Positions 1 to 9,272 of a stretch of 64,000 nucleotides of DNA are shown one piece after another (the first letter of the stretch is position 1; the number at the start of each line of letters is the position of its first letter). The position numbers were made by a program, and so were the translations under genes. The DNA is from a virus. The notes under the pieces are model-generated. The model was not told the origin of the DNA and made no database searches. It saw nothing but the letters and a program-made list of their open reading frames with translations. The stretch covers positions 1 through 64,000 of IMG/VR virus record IMGVR_UViG_3300043640_000353. One strand, given 5' to 3'.

Positions 1-866
1 TAGGGCATTCTTTTAACATGTACCTCACCGCCTAATCTTTGATATTTTCTGAATTGTTTTAAGATTTTTTTATCATGTTCTCCGCTAGCTATGGATTCTA
101 ATGGCATATTCATTATCGATTGTTCTAATCTTAATGCCAAGGCATCTTCGCCATTTTCAAAATCTATATATAATATTTTTTTTCTTCTTTTCAAATAAGC
201 CCTAGTTATGTTTACCAACATTCCGGTTTTAAATTCCTTTTGAGGACCTATTAATACAATAACTGTACCCCTGGGATATCCCCCGCCATTTGCTAATCTA
301 TTAATACCATGAAAAGGGGTAGGGATTATACTGTCACTAAATTTACGGGTAAATTGCCTATCCCTTATCCCCCTAATTAAAAATACCCCAGCCTTCTCGG
401 TAAATTCATTACCTATGGATATAGCTTTTCTAACCTCAACTGAAAAGGGATCATACTGAGTAAAATCAGTTAGGTTTACATTTTCAATGGTATTTTTTAA
501 TTTAATATACTGGGCAAATTTTATGGTATTTAATAAAATCTCATCACCATCCTTTACGGGGGATGAATAAATTTTATTTACAATCCTAATTACTGAAGAT
601 TTATCCTCTGCCGATAATGAATTAATAAAATCCTTACCCATGAACAATTGGCGTAATTGTTCCTTTAATAAAACCTTCGATTGAGGAATTCGTTTCTTTT
701 TCTTAAAAAAAGATTTTAATGCCCGAGCAATTATTTGATGTTCGAGTAATAAAAAATATGTATCCTCATATAAGCTTAATGCCCTATAACCATTTTTATC
801 TGTAACTGTATATTGAAGTAAACTCTGTTGGAAATCTGTGCCAAATTGAAACTTATCCTCTTCCAT
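1..866 (-). CDS. DnaB-like replicative DNA helicase, N-terminal part (cut by left edge)
   Basis: Open on the minus strand from ATG at 866 to the window edge (288 codons, no stop). Around residue 206 lies a P-loop-like GPQKEFKT, followed by a strand and acidic segment, ILYIDFENGEDALALRL. This is the layout of the RecA-fold ATPase core of DnaB/gp41-type helicases, preceded by a helical N-terminal domain. The P-loop is atypical: the second conserved Gly is Phe, but Lys-Thr is kept. The frame stays open about 57 codons upstream of the chosen ATG with no other ATG, so a non-ATG start is possible. It is divergent from the sigma-like gene at 1007. Helicase is the best call; another KaiC/RecA-type phage ATPase is the alternative. 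Confidence 0.72.
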   Translation of the reverse strand, partial: MEEDKFQFGTDFQQSLLQYTVTDKNGYRALSLYEDTYFLLLEHQIIARALKSFFKKKKRIPQSKVLLKEQLRQLFMGKDFINSLSAEDKSSVIRIVNKIYSSPVKDGDEILLNTIKFAQYIKLKNTIENVNLTDFTQYDPFSVEVRKAISIGNEFTEKAGVFLIRGIRDRQFTRKFSDSIIPTPFHGINRLANGGGYPRGTVIVLIGPQKEFKTGMLVNITRAYLKRRKKILYIDFENGEDALALRLEQSIMNMPLESIASGEHDKKILKQFRKYQRLGGEVHVKRMP

Positions 867-950
867 AGTAATAATATAGTAATGGGTATTTTTAGTAATT
901 AAAATAGCATCTTGGAAACCCTGTAAACACAGCAGCTTTAGATTTTTATT

Positions 951-980
951 TTTATTTTCAAATCCTTTTATATATATTTG
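951..980 (+). promoter_or_regulatory. Possible Bacteroidetes-type promoter for the sigma-like gene
   Basis: TATATTTG at 973-980 fits the -7 consensus TAnnTTTG and sits 26 nt before the ATG at 1007. The -33 position carries only a T-rich stretch rather than a clean TTTG, so this is a moderate call. Confidence 0.4.
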
Positions 981-1006
981 TAACGTTTAACCAATCAAAA
1001 AAATTT

Positions 1007-1666
1007 ATGGAAGACCACAGATTAAAACCCATGCAAGATGGGTATGATGAAAAATTGTTTAATGAACTTTACAAACAAACTGCCAAACTCCGAAGAAAAT
1101 TGGCATCTCAAATTGACTGCCGAAAATTTGGGGTTGATTACCAGGAAATTCTCTCCTGGTTTGATGTTAAATTTATCCATGCCTTTGCTAAATATGAAAA
1201 GAAAGAACCCGAGAGATTAATGGGTTATATTATTAATTCATTATCTACCTATAAATATAGGATAATGCGATCATCCTATCAAGCTAAATTCCATAAGCAT
1301 AGTTCACAAATAGATATTACCGAATTATATGATTATACCAATATAGTAGAAGAGATGGATAACCATGAAGAAAAGGAAGCCCTAGTAAATGAAATAATGG
1401 ATTATCTAAAACCCCGCTTATCTCGAGATGCCATATTAATATTGGAAATAGAATTACAACCACCCCCATTTATACTTGACCAGATGAGGGATATGGGTAA
1501 AAAAGAAAATGGCCAAATACCACATAAGCTTATTGCCGATTACCTTGGATATGATGATTCTCAAAACTTTCTTAACTACATAAAGGAATTAAGAACCGAA
1601 ATAAAACAAAATATCAATTTGGCTAAAAAATTCTTTGCCAATCATAATTTACCAATCACACAATAA
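1007..1666 (+). CDS. Putative phage sigma factor (gp55/ECF-like)
   Basis: 219 aa. An N-terminal helical part (about residues 40-95) resembles sigma region 2, with aromatic and basic residues around YEKKEPERLMGYI and KYRIMR. A linker follows, then a C-terminal region-4-like HTH (about 165-205) around KLIADYLGYDDSQNFLNYI. Size and two-part layout match T4 gp55-type late sigma factors and small ECF sigmas. It would direct host RNA polymerase to phage promoters. It is the only plus-strand gene in the left third, is transcribed away from the helicase, and ends at a strong terminator facing the structural genes. Family assignment is by layout only, with no diagnostic motif, so another HTH regulator is possible. 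Confidence 0.5.
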   Translation: MEDHRLKPMQDGYDEKLFNELYKQTAKLRRKLASQIDCRKFGVDYQEILSWFDVKFIHAFAKYEKKEPERLMGYIINSLSTYKYRIMRSSYQAKFHKHSSQIDITELYDYTNIVEEMDNHEEKEALVNEIMDYLKPRLSRDAILILEIELQPPPFILDQMRDMGKKENGQIPHKLIADYLGYDDSQNFLNYIKELRTEIKQNINLAKKFFANHNLPITQ

Positions 1667-1676
1667 TCACACAACA

Positions 1677-1710
1677 AAGCCCGGGAATAAGTCCGGGCTT
1701 TTCTGTTTTT
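1677..1710 (+). terminator. Rho-independent terminator between convergent genes
   Basis: AAGCCCGG (1677-1684) pairs with CCGGGCTT (1693-1700) around an 8-nt loop, followed by TTCTGTTTTT. It ends the sigma-like transcript and meets the last structural gene, whose stop codon is at 1711. Confidence 0.85.
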
Positions 1711-3243
1711 CTAGTTTATTTCATAGGTCAGATTGAATTGAATGACATATGATATGGTACCAGAACCATTTGTACTAAGCACATCTAATACTGGTGAGGC
1801 TATACCAGTAATTGAATAGGTATCCCCGAATGAAGCTTGTGATGATCTGGTAGCAATTCCATTATCACATATCATTTTAAGATAATTACCCTTGGCAATC
1901 ATTGGGAATATTCCAGATGGTATTTGAGATGCACTCCCATGTTCAAGTCTATATACAGAGAATGTGCTATCCTTTATAGAGCTTATATCCACCGGTATTA
2001 AAGGAGTAGTTGGCAAAAATAACCTTAAATTATCCACATCTCCGTATGTATAACTTATTTGTAATGCGCCCATTACCCGGGCAGTTTTGCCATTTAGTTT
2101 GTATTTAAAAAATGCTGAAGTTCCATTTAATTCTCCAACAGATATACTACCAGACATACTTATGGTGGATACATTTTCGGTATTACCCGCATAGCCTTTT
2201 AAAACTATATCACTAGGATTTACTGATATCCAGGGATCATTGAATAAACCAATAGCATTGGCATTAGCCGTTATATTACTTTCAGCAGTTACCAATCTTC
2301 TCATTACTTCCCCATTCATGGTTAATATCACCCATTTAGTTGAGGATTTTAATAGGGTTAGAGTATCATTTACTTTAAGGCTTATGGTATTATCACTTGG
2401 TGTTTCTTTTATATCAGCTATATTGGATAATGCAGTTAGGGCAACAGTCATATTACCTGCACCAGTTGTGGATTTAATTTTTATACCAATTACAGAACCA
2501 ATGGGAAATGCTAAGGTACCGGTAGCAATTTTAAAATCAGTGATCGAAGTATTCTCCTTCATGTTGATCTCAAAATTATTACCATCTGGGCATAATACTA
2601 TACCGGTAATATCATCAACTACTCCCGATAGTACTTCCCCTAATTTTAGGGTTTGTAATTTTGAAAATATGTTGGCTTCATTTGATCTTCGGGCAAAATC
2701 TAATGTTTCAGGGAAATTTCCCCCATCTAAAGTATGACCTCCCGGTAATGGGCATGGTATTGCTTGCCACGTAGAGGTATATAAATCAGATGCACTTGCC
2801 GGTATAGTTATAATACCAATGGGAGTTTGATAGGTTGGATTAGTGGGGTTCGGTGGAGTAGTTACCCCATTTGTTCCCCTTATTACTACATATACAGCGG
2901 CAGCTCCCCCAATGGTATTTACATCTTGATGTTCACATACAATTAAATCACGCCTAATAAAGGCATTAGCGGCATTGGTTTGAACCACTAATCCGGGTAT
3001 ATCCTCATCTTCCTGTATTACATAGCCCTGTTTGGTAAGAATAATACCAGTTTTATTGGAAGATGATAAATCTTCTTTTGTTTGTTCTATACCCGTTAAA
3101 TTGTGACTTAGGGTACATGTTAATCCCAAAGGTATCATAGTATCAAACCCCCTATATCTACCGGGCTCAAGTATCCCCAATAATACTGTGTTCATAGTAT
3201 TAGAATTCAGGTTTTCTTTAAAATTCCAATAAGCTTTTTGCAT
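1711..3243 (-). CDS. Putative distal tail/fibre structural protein
   Basis: 510 aa, the last gene of the structural operon. Rich in Ser, Thr, Asn, Gly and beta-prone repeats, with no signal peptide or membrane segment. Residues around 60-75 (LTKQGYVIQEDEDIPG) and a Pro/Thr/Asn stretch near 130 (TTPPNPTNPTYQTP) suggest short modules joined by a linker, as in fibre or baseplate-attached proteins. It follows two other fibre-like genes with a 1-nt gap. Position after gpI is where tail-fibre genes lie in P2- and T4-like phages. I do not recognise a specific domain, so receptor binding is inferred from location only. Confidence 0.5.
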   Translation of the reverse strand: MQKAYWNFKENLNSNTMNTVLLGILEPGRYRGFDTMIPLGLTCTLSHNLTGIEQTKEDLSSSNKTGIILTKQGYVIQEDEDIPGLVVQTNAANAFIRRDLIVCEHQDVNTIGGAAAVYVVIRGTNGVTTPPNPTNPTYQTPIGIITIPASASDLYTSTWQAIPCPLPGGHTLDGGNFPETLDFARRSNEANIFSKLQTLKLGEVLSGVVDDITGIVLCPDGNNFEINMKENTSITDFKIATGTLAFPIGSVIGIKIKSTTGAGNMTVALTALSNIADIKETPSDNTISLKVNDTLTLLKSSTKWVILTMNGEVMRRLVTAESNITANANAIGLFNDPWISVNPSDIVLKGYAGNTENVSTISMSGSISVGELNGTSAFFKYKLNGKTARVMGALQISYTYGDVDNLRLFLPTTPLIPVDISSIKDSTFSVYRLEHGSASQIPSGIFPMIAKGNYLKMICDNGIATRSSQASFGDTYSITGIASPVLDVLSTNGSGTISYVIQFNLTYEIN

Positions 3244-3244
3244 G

Positions 3245-3667
3245 TTATATATTATTAATTGTTAGAATCCATTCGATCTCCAATTGGATGGAGGATGATT
3301 TATATACAGATAATCCGGATAATTCAGAAAATATGCCACCCAAGCTAGATGCGAGTTTTAATTCATCCAGGGTATCATCAAATGATGCCTCATTAAAACG
3401 AGCATTAAATCGTACCTTATCATCTCCTGCGGGAAATGAAATTAACACTAAAGGAGAATCTGCTAATAATACCCCAGCTTTATAAACCGATATGGTATCA
3501 ATAGCATATCCGGATTGTCTTCCTAGTGTATAAGCAATAATCTTCCGAGCATTATTTACCAGGGCATTTTTTTTATCTACTAGCAAGTTTTTATTTCCAT
3601 CTATATCAATGGAAAAAATCCTTACCCAACCAGTAGCCTGGGGTATATTTTCTTTTATATTAGCCAT
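3245..3667 (-). CDS. Small virion-associated protein (tail fibre region)
   Basis: 140 aa, overlapping the end of the upstream 485-aa gene by 8 nt and followed after 1 nt by the 510-aa gene. The N-terminus (WVRIFSIDIDGNKNLLVDKKN) and C-terminus (SIQLEIEWILTIN) are beta-strand rich, typical of small baseplate or fibre connector proteins. Fibre connector or adaptor is inferred from position alone. Confidence 0.45.
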   Translation of the reverse strand: MANIKENIPQATGWVRIFSIDIDGNKNLLVDKKNALVNNARKIIAYTLGRQSGYAIDTISVYKAGVLLADSPLVLISFPAGDDKVRFNARFNEASFDDTLDELKLASSLGGIFSELSGLSVYKSSSIQLEIEWILTINNI

Positions 3668-5117
3668 GGTATCTTAATATTATTTCGGTATTATTTAATA
3701 GCCCATTTGCCAATGAGCCTGAGGTATCTCTAGTTTTAATGGGTATGGAAGATCCAATATTAGGTTTATCCACATAGAAAAAACCCTGAATAGAACCTAA
3801 TATTACTTGTAATAGGTTAGAATTTATACCCTGAGTATTAATAAGGTATTCCCCAATATTATCATATGTAATTGTTATCCCCAAAATGGTATCATTTAAA
3901 GGTACATGGGTAGTTAAATAATTAGAGCTTTCAATGGTAGGATCATCGGTACCAACTTGGGAAATATTTGCTTTATATTCTCTATAACCCGGGGCAAGTT
4001 GTAAATAATCAGATTCTTCAGGATTGGTTATAAAGGTATTTGATCCTAAGCTATAGATTCCCAATTGAGATTGGTAATTTGAATCATATTTGTCCATTTC
4101 AAAAAATCCCGAAATAAAGTGTGATCCGCTGATTTGACCTAAATGTCTCTGTTTAACCCCAAATTCAGCCGCCCTTTCTATAATATTATCAAAAATAGCA
4201 CCCCTCTGGTTTACGGTATTAGCAGTTCCTAAAACCGTATTATTAAAAACATTGGGATTTCCCCATTGCCAATTTTGAAGAGAAATTTGAAATACCCTAT
4301 TTCTTAATCGATCCCCCCTAACCTCTATAATATCTGTGGCCAAATCATAAATTACCTTATCTACTTCCTCAATATACCCAACTCTTAAATTTGTCTTACT
4401 TAATTGTACATAAGCTGGACTAATTGTTGGATCAGTGCCATCTACCAGGGTATGATCCGTTAACTGATAATGATAACCGTCCCATATAAATATATCCCCC
4501 GTATCATAGGTATCCAATTGTGCTGGATTTGTATCTATTACAATTTCTTCGCCAGTGAAATTATCAACCAAATCAGTAATTGCCCATAAATCTGGTCTAT
4601 CGGATAAAATCTTCATTGTTGAACCAGCAATGGAGATTACAACCCCAGTTGCAGAATTAGTAAGGTTTGTAACTGTATCACTTATTGAGAATGAGCCTAT
4701 TAGGTTAGTAAAATCAAATTCTATGCAATTCCTATGCCATACTCCCCGTAAAGTTCCCGCGGGAATTGTAGTTTCATTAGATACCCCAGAATAATCTCCT
4801 ATACCAGCAAAATCCGGATTTTTAAATATCCCCCAACCATGAGATGTTAAATTTAAAGAATTTACAGCTCTGAGTATAATACCCCAATCAGCTTTTGCTC
4901 CAGCTAATGCCCCATCATTTGCATCCTCTATGCGATATAAACCCGGTTCTAATTCGCCATTGGTTTTTAAGATTCTTAAATCATATAAAGAAATATCCCT
5001 CGGTTGTACATCATCTAAGATATTAATATAAGAATCAAAAAAATCCTCAAAATCAGATTGAGTTGGTTCATAATTAGTTACCCATAGGCTTTTTAAATAA
5101 TCTCTAGTTTGTTTCAT
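3660..5117 (-). CDS. Putative tail fibre/baseplate-attached protein
   Basis: 485 aa. The N-terminus (KQTRDYLKSLWVTNYEPTQ) resembles the short helical attachment segment seen at the start of many Bacteroidetes phage fibre proteins. The rest is Gly/Thr/Asn-rich and beta-strand rich, with a WDGYHYQL element near residue 210. It starts 3 nt after gpI. Its place between gpI and the distal tail genes suggests a baseplate-proximal fibre. No enzymatic motif is seen. Confidence 0.5.
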   Translation of the reverse strand: MKQTRDYLKSLWVTNYEPTQSDFEDFFDSYINILDDVQPRDISLYDLRILKTNGELEPGLYRIEDANDGALAGAKADWGIILRAVNSLNLTSHGWGIFKNPDFAGIGDYSGVSNETTIPAGTLRGVWHRNCIEFDFTNLIGSFSISDTVTNLTNSATGVVISIAGSTMKILSDRPDLWAITDLVDNFTGEEIVIDTNPAQLDTYDTGDIFIWDGYHYQLTDHTLVDGTDPTISPAYVQLSKTNLRVGYIEEVDKVIYDLATDIIEVRGDRLRNRVFQISLQNWQWGNPNVFNNTVLGTANTVNQRGAIFDNIIERAAEFGVKQRHLGQISGSHFISGFFEMDKYDSNYQSQLGIYSLGSNTFITNPEESDYLQLAPGYREYKANISQVGTDDPTIESSNYLTTHVPLNDTILGITITYDNIGEYLINTQGINSNLLQVILGSIQGFFYVDKPNIGSSIPIKTRDTSGSLANGLLNNTEIILRYHG

Positions 5118-5120
5118 GTT

Positions 5121-5960
5121 TTAACTTATTTTAAAGGTTGATGTTCCAATTGCCATAAATCCAATGCCTACTCCAAATAATCTGCCATGGCAGTCAAATC
5201 CTTCGGCACTACTTCCCAATTTTTCTTGGGTATCCAGAGTTTCTCCAGAATCCGCTTTTAAATTTGAATCCAAAATAGTGTATTTTAAAAGGTTAATATT
5301 AATAATGTTTTCTACACATAAATTTACTTCCTCACATGCCTTACCCCCATTTACTATACCAGCCAGATGGGCATTAATTGGCTGATTAAATTCTATAATT
5401 TTAATAAAAGTTGGTAATATCTCGTCTGGTACAAATGTATATATTGGATCTGAGCAAGTTAATGTTGCTGGAGTTAATAAGGGATTTATTACAACTTCAT
5501 ATTCAGAACATGGTGGACATCCATTATCCAATCTTGCTCCCATATCTAAAGTTGTACCATCATCTAAAGTATACCATTCATCTGGTGGTAATTCCGATAT
5601 GGTAATATTAAATCCAATTAGGGAGAATAATAATTCATAAGCCTTAGCCGTACCTTTTATTTTATAAACCTGAATGATATAGGCCAATATTTTAGCATAG
5701 GCATCTGGATCACCCAATAAATCTGGAGGACTCCCCATAGTATAACCCAAAGTTGTTAAATATTTTGGATCTGTTTCAAAGGGATTTATTATTTTTAAAT
5801 AATTTTCAACCAATGGAGTTACCTCTTCATTAATTTCCATGCCAAAAATTTCCAAAAATCTTTCTAATAATCCCCTATCATTGATATCCCTGTAAGTATC
5901 ATTTACCTTATAATATAAAGGTAATTGGCCAAAGAAAAAATTCTGAAAATTATAGGCCAT
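5121..5960 (-). CDS. Baseplate protein gpI-like (tail protein I)
   Basis: 279 aa. The N-terminal half matches the tail protein I pattern: a short lead (FFFGQLPLYY), a helix, then PFETDPKYLTTLGYTMG and YKIKGTAKAYELLFSLIGF, the last resembling the gpI segment that precedes a two-strand unit. In P2 gpI and its relatives this protein joins the baseplate wedge to the fibres. The start overlaps the stop of the J-like gene at 5960, so the two are probably co-translated, as in P2 J-I. A Cys-containing C-terminal part (CPPCSEYE near 145) is an extension. Confidence 0.75.
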   Translation of the reverse strand: MAYNFQNFFFGQLPLYYKVNDTYRDINDRGLLERFLEIFGMEINEEVTPLVENYLKIINPFETDPKYLTTLGYTMGSPPDLLGDPDAYAKILAYIIQVYKIKGTAKAYELLFSLIGFNITISELPPDEWYTLDDGTTLDMGARLDNGCPPCSEYEVVINPLLTPATLTCSDPIYTFVPDEILPTFIKIIEFNQPINAHLAGIVNGGKACEEVNLCVENIININLLKYTILDSNLKADSGETLDTQEKLGSSAEGFDCHGRLFGVGIGFMAIGTSTFKIS

Positions 5961-7633
5961 TATTCTATAGGTGGGATTAATTGTTCATTAATGGTAAGAG
6001 TAATATCATTGATATCAATGAATGGCATGGTAAAATCATCAACTTCAATATTTTTATTCCATGGGTAGGATGTAAAAGTCCAACTTTGCCCCGATATATA
6101 TGAGGATGATACAATGGTGAATAATAAGGAGCTATCTGGATCTATAAATGGCATACTAGTTGTAGCGGTACCCATAAACGTATTATTTTTTACCACATTA
6201 AATAATGTACCACCGGCAAATGTAATACGCCATAAACTTTTTGTGGTACTACCAACAAGCGATTGTCTAACCCAGAGTAATTGATTCATGTGATTAATGG
6301 GTCTAGCGTATGGCCTTGTTCCTAATCCGACTAAATCCACAAATTCCACTTTGGGTAAATTATCCACCAAAGCAATTATATCAGATACCCTAATTTTTTT
6401 ATTAATATTCTGGTTATCATAAGATCCAAATTTCACTAATGCCGCCTTAGTTTCGGAACTAACTAATATTGGATCTTCCCTAAATTTACAGGTTACTTCT
6501 AAATTTAATATTAGGTTTGTTTGACCAGCAGCCATAACATCAATAAAGGTAGTTATCATTTTCCTATTGGTAACAAATCCAAATACAGATGTTAATAGGG
6601 GTGTAGAAGCAATACCCCCAAGTGTAGGAATAATATAAATTTTTACCTTTTTACCACAATTAAAATAAACCTCTGATCTACCAACACCCGGAGCCATTCT
6701 AGTTATATCCCTATAATCCTGATCTGTAACTGCCCTATCCAATGTTCTTATCGATAATGGAGCATTTATTCTTATTCTTTCCAGATCCTCATAGGGTGAA
6801 CCACCAGTTGAGGGATTTGGATTTGTTACCGTGACTGATGATACACCCGGTAATATAATTGAGGATACCAAAGTTGTAATTGAATTAGCCTCTACATTAC
6901 CCAAAGTGGCAGTGGTTATATCATAATCGGCCATTACCGCAAATGGCGTTGGGGGTATTTCCCCATTCGTACCATTGCCAAATACTACATAAGCTAACCC
7001 ATCAACATCTATTTCGATGATATAATGTTTATCAGTGGGTGTTGATAATCCCAGAGATGATACCGGGGTCCATATTGTACCATCTATATTTATTAATGAA
7101 GTACCATCAACATATGAACTGCCCAAGACGAAAGCCTGATTTATTGCCCCCGTGGTGGTTCCTAAATTAACAGATGTTTGCCTAACAATTTGTTTTGCCC
7201 CCATTGTTGCGGATGTAACTCCAGATGGTACAGATAAATTTTGTATGGTTACAAATGGTACATTATTACCAGTTTTTACCATAGTTCCAACTGGAATAAC
7301 ACCCGGACCAGTAGTTGCTGGGCTAAAGGTAAATGTAAGATCTGCGGTAGATGGGTAAGCAGCTTTAATCCTATAATCCAGTAGTTTTACTAATTTAACT
7401 ATTGAGGTAAATCTTCTTGCGGTAGCAATAAAAGATTCCCTAGCCATATTATCTATATAATATCCAAACATTTCAGCCACACCAGCAAACATACTGACTA
7501 TGACCACCAGTATATTAGATTCACTATGATCTGTTATTTCAGGATTATTTATGGTTAATCTACCCAATAAAGAATCCTTTATTTGTTGGTAGCTTCTATC
7601 AACATAACCTACCCAAGTATTTTTAATTGCCAT
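5960..7633 (-). CDS. Baseplate wedge protein, gp6/gpJ family
   Basis: 557 aa. The central diagnostic stretch of Baseplate_J proteins is visible: GGSPYEDLERIRINAP, followed by TLDRAVTDQDYRDI and a glycine-rich PGVGR (about residues 275-320). This protein forms the wedge ring around the hub in contractile tails. An N-terminal segment (NIMARES-type helix near 65-75) and an AYPST turn near 95 also fit. The last about 130 residues are an extension of unknown role. It lies between gp25-like and gpI-like genes, the canonical W-J-I order. Confidence 0.87.
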   Translation of the reverse strand: MAIKNTWVGYVDRSYQQIKDSLLGRLTINNPEITDHSESNILVVIVSMFAGVAEMFGYYIDNMARESFIATARRFTSIVKLVKLLDYRIKAAYPSTADLTFTFSPATTGPGVIPVGTMVKTGNNVPFVTIQNLSVPSGVTSATMGAKQIVRQTSVNLGTTTGAINQAFVLGSSYVDGTSLINIDGTIWTPVSSLGLSTPTDKHYIIEIDVDGLAYVVFGNGTNGEIPPTPFAVMADYDITTATLGNVEANSITTLVSSIILPGVSSVTVTNPNPSTGGSPYEDLERIRINAPLSIRTLDRAVTDQDYRDITRMAPGVGRSEVYFNCGKKVKIYIIPTLGGIASTPLLTSVFGFVTNRKMITTFIDVMAAGQTNLILNLEVTCKFREDPILVSSETKAALVKFGSYDNQNINKKIRVSDIIALVDNLPKVEFVDLVGLGTRPYARPINHMNQLLWVRQSLVGSTTKSLWRITFAGGTLFNVVKNNTFMGTATTSMPFIDPDSSLLFTIVSSSYISGQSWTFTSYPWNKNIEVDDFTMPFIDINDITLTINEQLIPPIE

Positions 7634-7636
7634 GAT

Positions 7637-8032
7637 TTAGTATTGGGTTTGACTGTAGTAAGGATAAATAAATGAATTTTGTTGTTTTGTACTTACCACC
7701 TCATATTTAATGATGATATTTAAGATATACTCATCTCGGTTGATTATGTCAACTTCTAGAATTTTTAATCTCTTTTCCCATTTAGATATTACTTCGGCAG
7801 TAAAATATTCTACTAGCGATTGAGTTATTAAATCATTTGGCTCCTGTAATAAATCTTCCAATCTACTGCCAAATTCACCCAGAAAAAATCTTGTACCAAT
7901 ATACCATGACATAATGGTTCTTATGCTGGATTCCAATAATTCCATACCCCCGACTAATGGGGGTTTACCAGTAGAATCCAGTTGTATTGGAAATACTAAT
8001 CCTTTGCCTATGAATTTATCTTGATTTGACAT
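7637..8032 (-). CDS. Baseplate wedge protein, gp25/gpW family
   Basis: 131 aa, the usual length for gp25-like proteins. Hallmarks: GKGLVFPIQL near the start, then ESSIRTIMSWYIGTRFFLGEFGS (about 34-56), which matches the family signature of a helix followed by a G-x-R-x-x-x-P/G-x-F/YGS turn. gp25 seeds the sheath-like polymerisation collar on the baseplate. It ends 3 nt before the J-like gene. Confidence 0.85.
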   Translation of the reverse strand: MSNQDKFIGKGLVFPIQLDSTGKPPLVGGMELLESSIRTIMSWYIGTRFFLGEFGSRLEDLLQEPNDLITQSLVEYFTAEVISKWEKRLKILEVDIINRDEYILNIIIKYEVVSTKQQNSFIYPYYSQTQY

Positions 8033-8051
8033 CAGTTAAAAAATTTTAGTC

Positions 8052-9272
8052 TTAATTCCAATTTGATGGGGCTCCGGTAGAATTTTTAACAGCCGTACCA
8101 GTTCTAAACCAAGCATATATTAAATTTGCCAGTAATTCAACACATTGTTGGGAAGAAGCTCCCCCAGCTCCTAATACCCCAACTGGAATTAAATTTATCC
8201 TAGTGGGTGGTGGTACTGCGGTATATTCTGGAGCCATTCCTTGAGCAAGGCTTAGGGCATATATCTGAAGGGAGTTTTGAAGGATTTGGATAGGGTCTTT
8301 AGATGAACTAGGTAGAGCATCAAAATTCCTTTTCCGAGTTTTCATAAATGTATTAAGGGTAGTAATATTGAATATACCATTCCTTCTCCAAAAAGGATCA
8401 TGTGTAAAGTGATTCCTTTCAAATTCGGATTTATAAAATGAAAAGGGTTTTGAATTACTCACCCCCTGTAATTTTAGATAATCAGTATTTGGTGGATCTG
8501 ACTGAGTTTTACTTACTGGGGTGTTTAAATAATCTGGTGCCAATCCGGATTTTACATAATTGTTATAATAGGTGGATTTACTTAAAGATCCACCTATACC
8601 ATTTACGTATAGGTACATTCCTATATCACCAGATGTTGCTGATTGGGCAACTGTCTTATTACCATATTCTGCAATAAATGAGTTATATATGGGTCCCCCC
8701 CCCGTTAATCTTTGGAATTCATTATATATAACGGTTGGTTTATACAGGATAGTATCATCCCCAATAATACCATCTACTTGTAAGGGTTCAACAGTTCCAT
8801 TGGCTATTTCTGGGGCATAGATTTCATTGTGTCTTGCCTGATTATAAAATATGGCATCATCAGTTAAAGCTTTTGATGGATTTTGTTTGTTATAAGCTAA
8901 TCGGATATTTTTAATGATAGTAAAATTTTCTGTTTGATCTAATGCGGGGTTTGACCTATATCCTATTTGATTAAGGTATGTATTAAAAAGGTACATACAA
9001 TTTTCATCACTTCTGTAGCCTAGAGTAAAAGGTTCATAATAGGGTTGATCAGGTAAAGGTGGATTTAAACCTTTCATGGATTCAATAAAAAGATTTTTAG
9101 CCTTTTGCATATTAGAAGATGTAGGATGAATAGCTAAGGCAAAGAAATCCAGGGCATCACCCCACTTATTAGCCATATCATTAATATCAACTGGGGCTCC
9201 TGTAAATCCCGGGTATAATAAATCCAAAAATTTCCTTAATTCTATGGTTAATGTTGGTTTATGTAATGCCAT
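8052..9272 (-). CDS. Baseplate-region structural protein, unknown
   Basis: 406 aa, start overlapping the stop of the spike gene. Residues around 168-178 read VDGIIGDDT, resembling the DGxxGxxT turn of peptidoglycan-binding (PG_binding_1) domains, followed at about 190 by IYNEFQRL, which mimics the family's closing A-x-x-x-FQ helix. If real, it could be a cell-wall contact module in the baseplate; I treat this as weak. Position between gp5 spike and gp25 suggests a hub or wedge component. Confidence 0.45.
   Translation of the reverse strand: MALHKPTLTIELRKFLDLLYPGFTGAPVDINDMANKWGDALDFFALAIHPTSSNMQKAKNLFIESMKGLNPPLPDQPYYEPFTLGYRSDENCMYLFNTYLNQIGYRSNPALDQTENFTIIKNIRLAYNKQNPSKALTDDAIFYNQARHNEIYAPEIANGTVEPLQVDGIIGDDTILYKPTVIYNEFQRLTGGGPIYNSFIAEYGNKTVAQSATSGDIGMYLYVNGIGGSLSKSTYYNNYVKSGLAPDYLNTPVSKTQSDPPNTDYLKLQGVSNSKPFSFYKSEFERNHFTHDPFWRRNGIFNITTLNTFMKTRKRNFDALPSSSKDPIQILQNSLQIYALSLAQGMAPEYTAVPPPTRINLIPVGVLGAGGASSQQCVELLANLIYAWFRTGTAVKNSTGAPSNWN

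Noticed and set aside
2240-2737. 165-codon plus ORF inside the 510-aa tail gene
   Set aside because: Antisense to a well-supported structural gene, with no promoter or leader.
1711-5117. Diversity-generating retroelement in fibre genes
   Set aside because: No reverse transcriptase, no template/variable repeat pair seen in the window.
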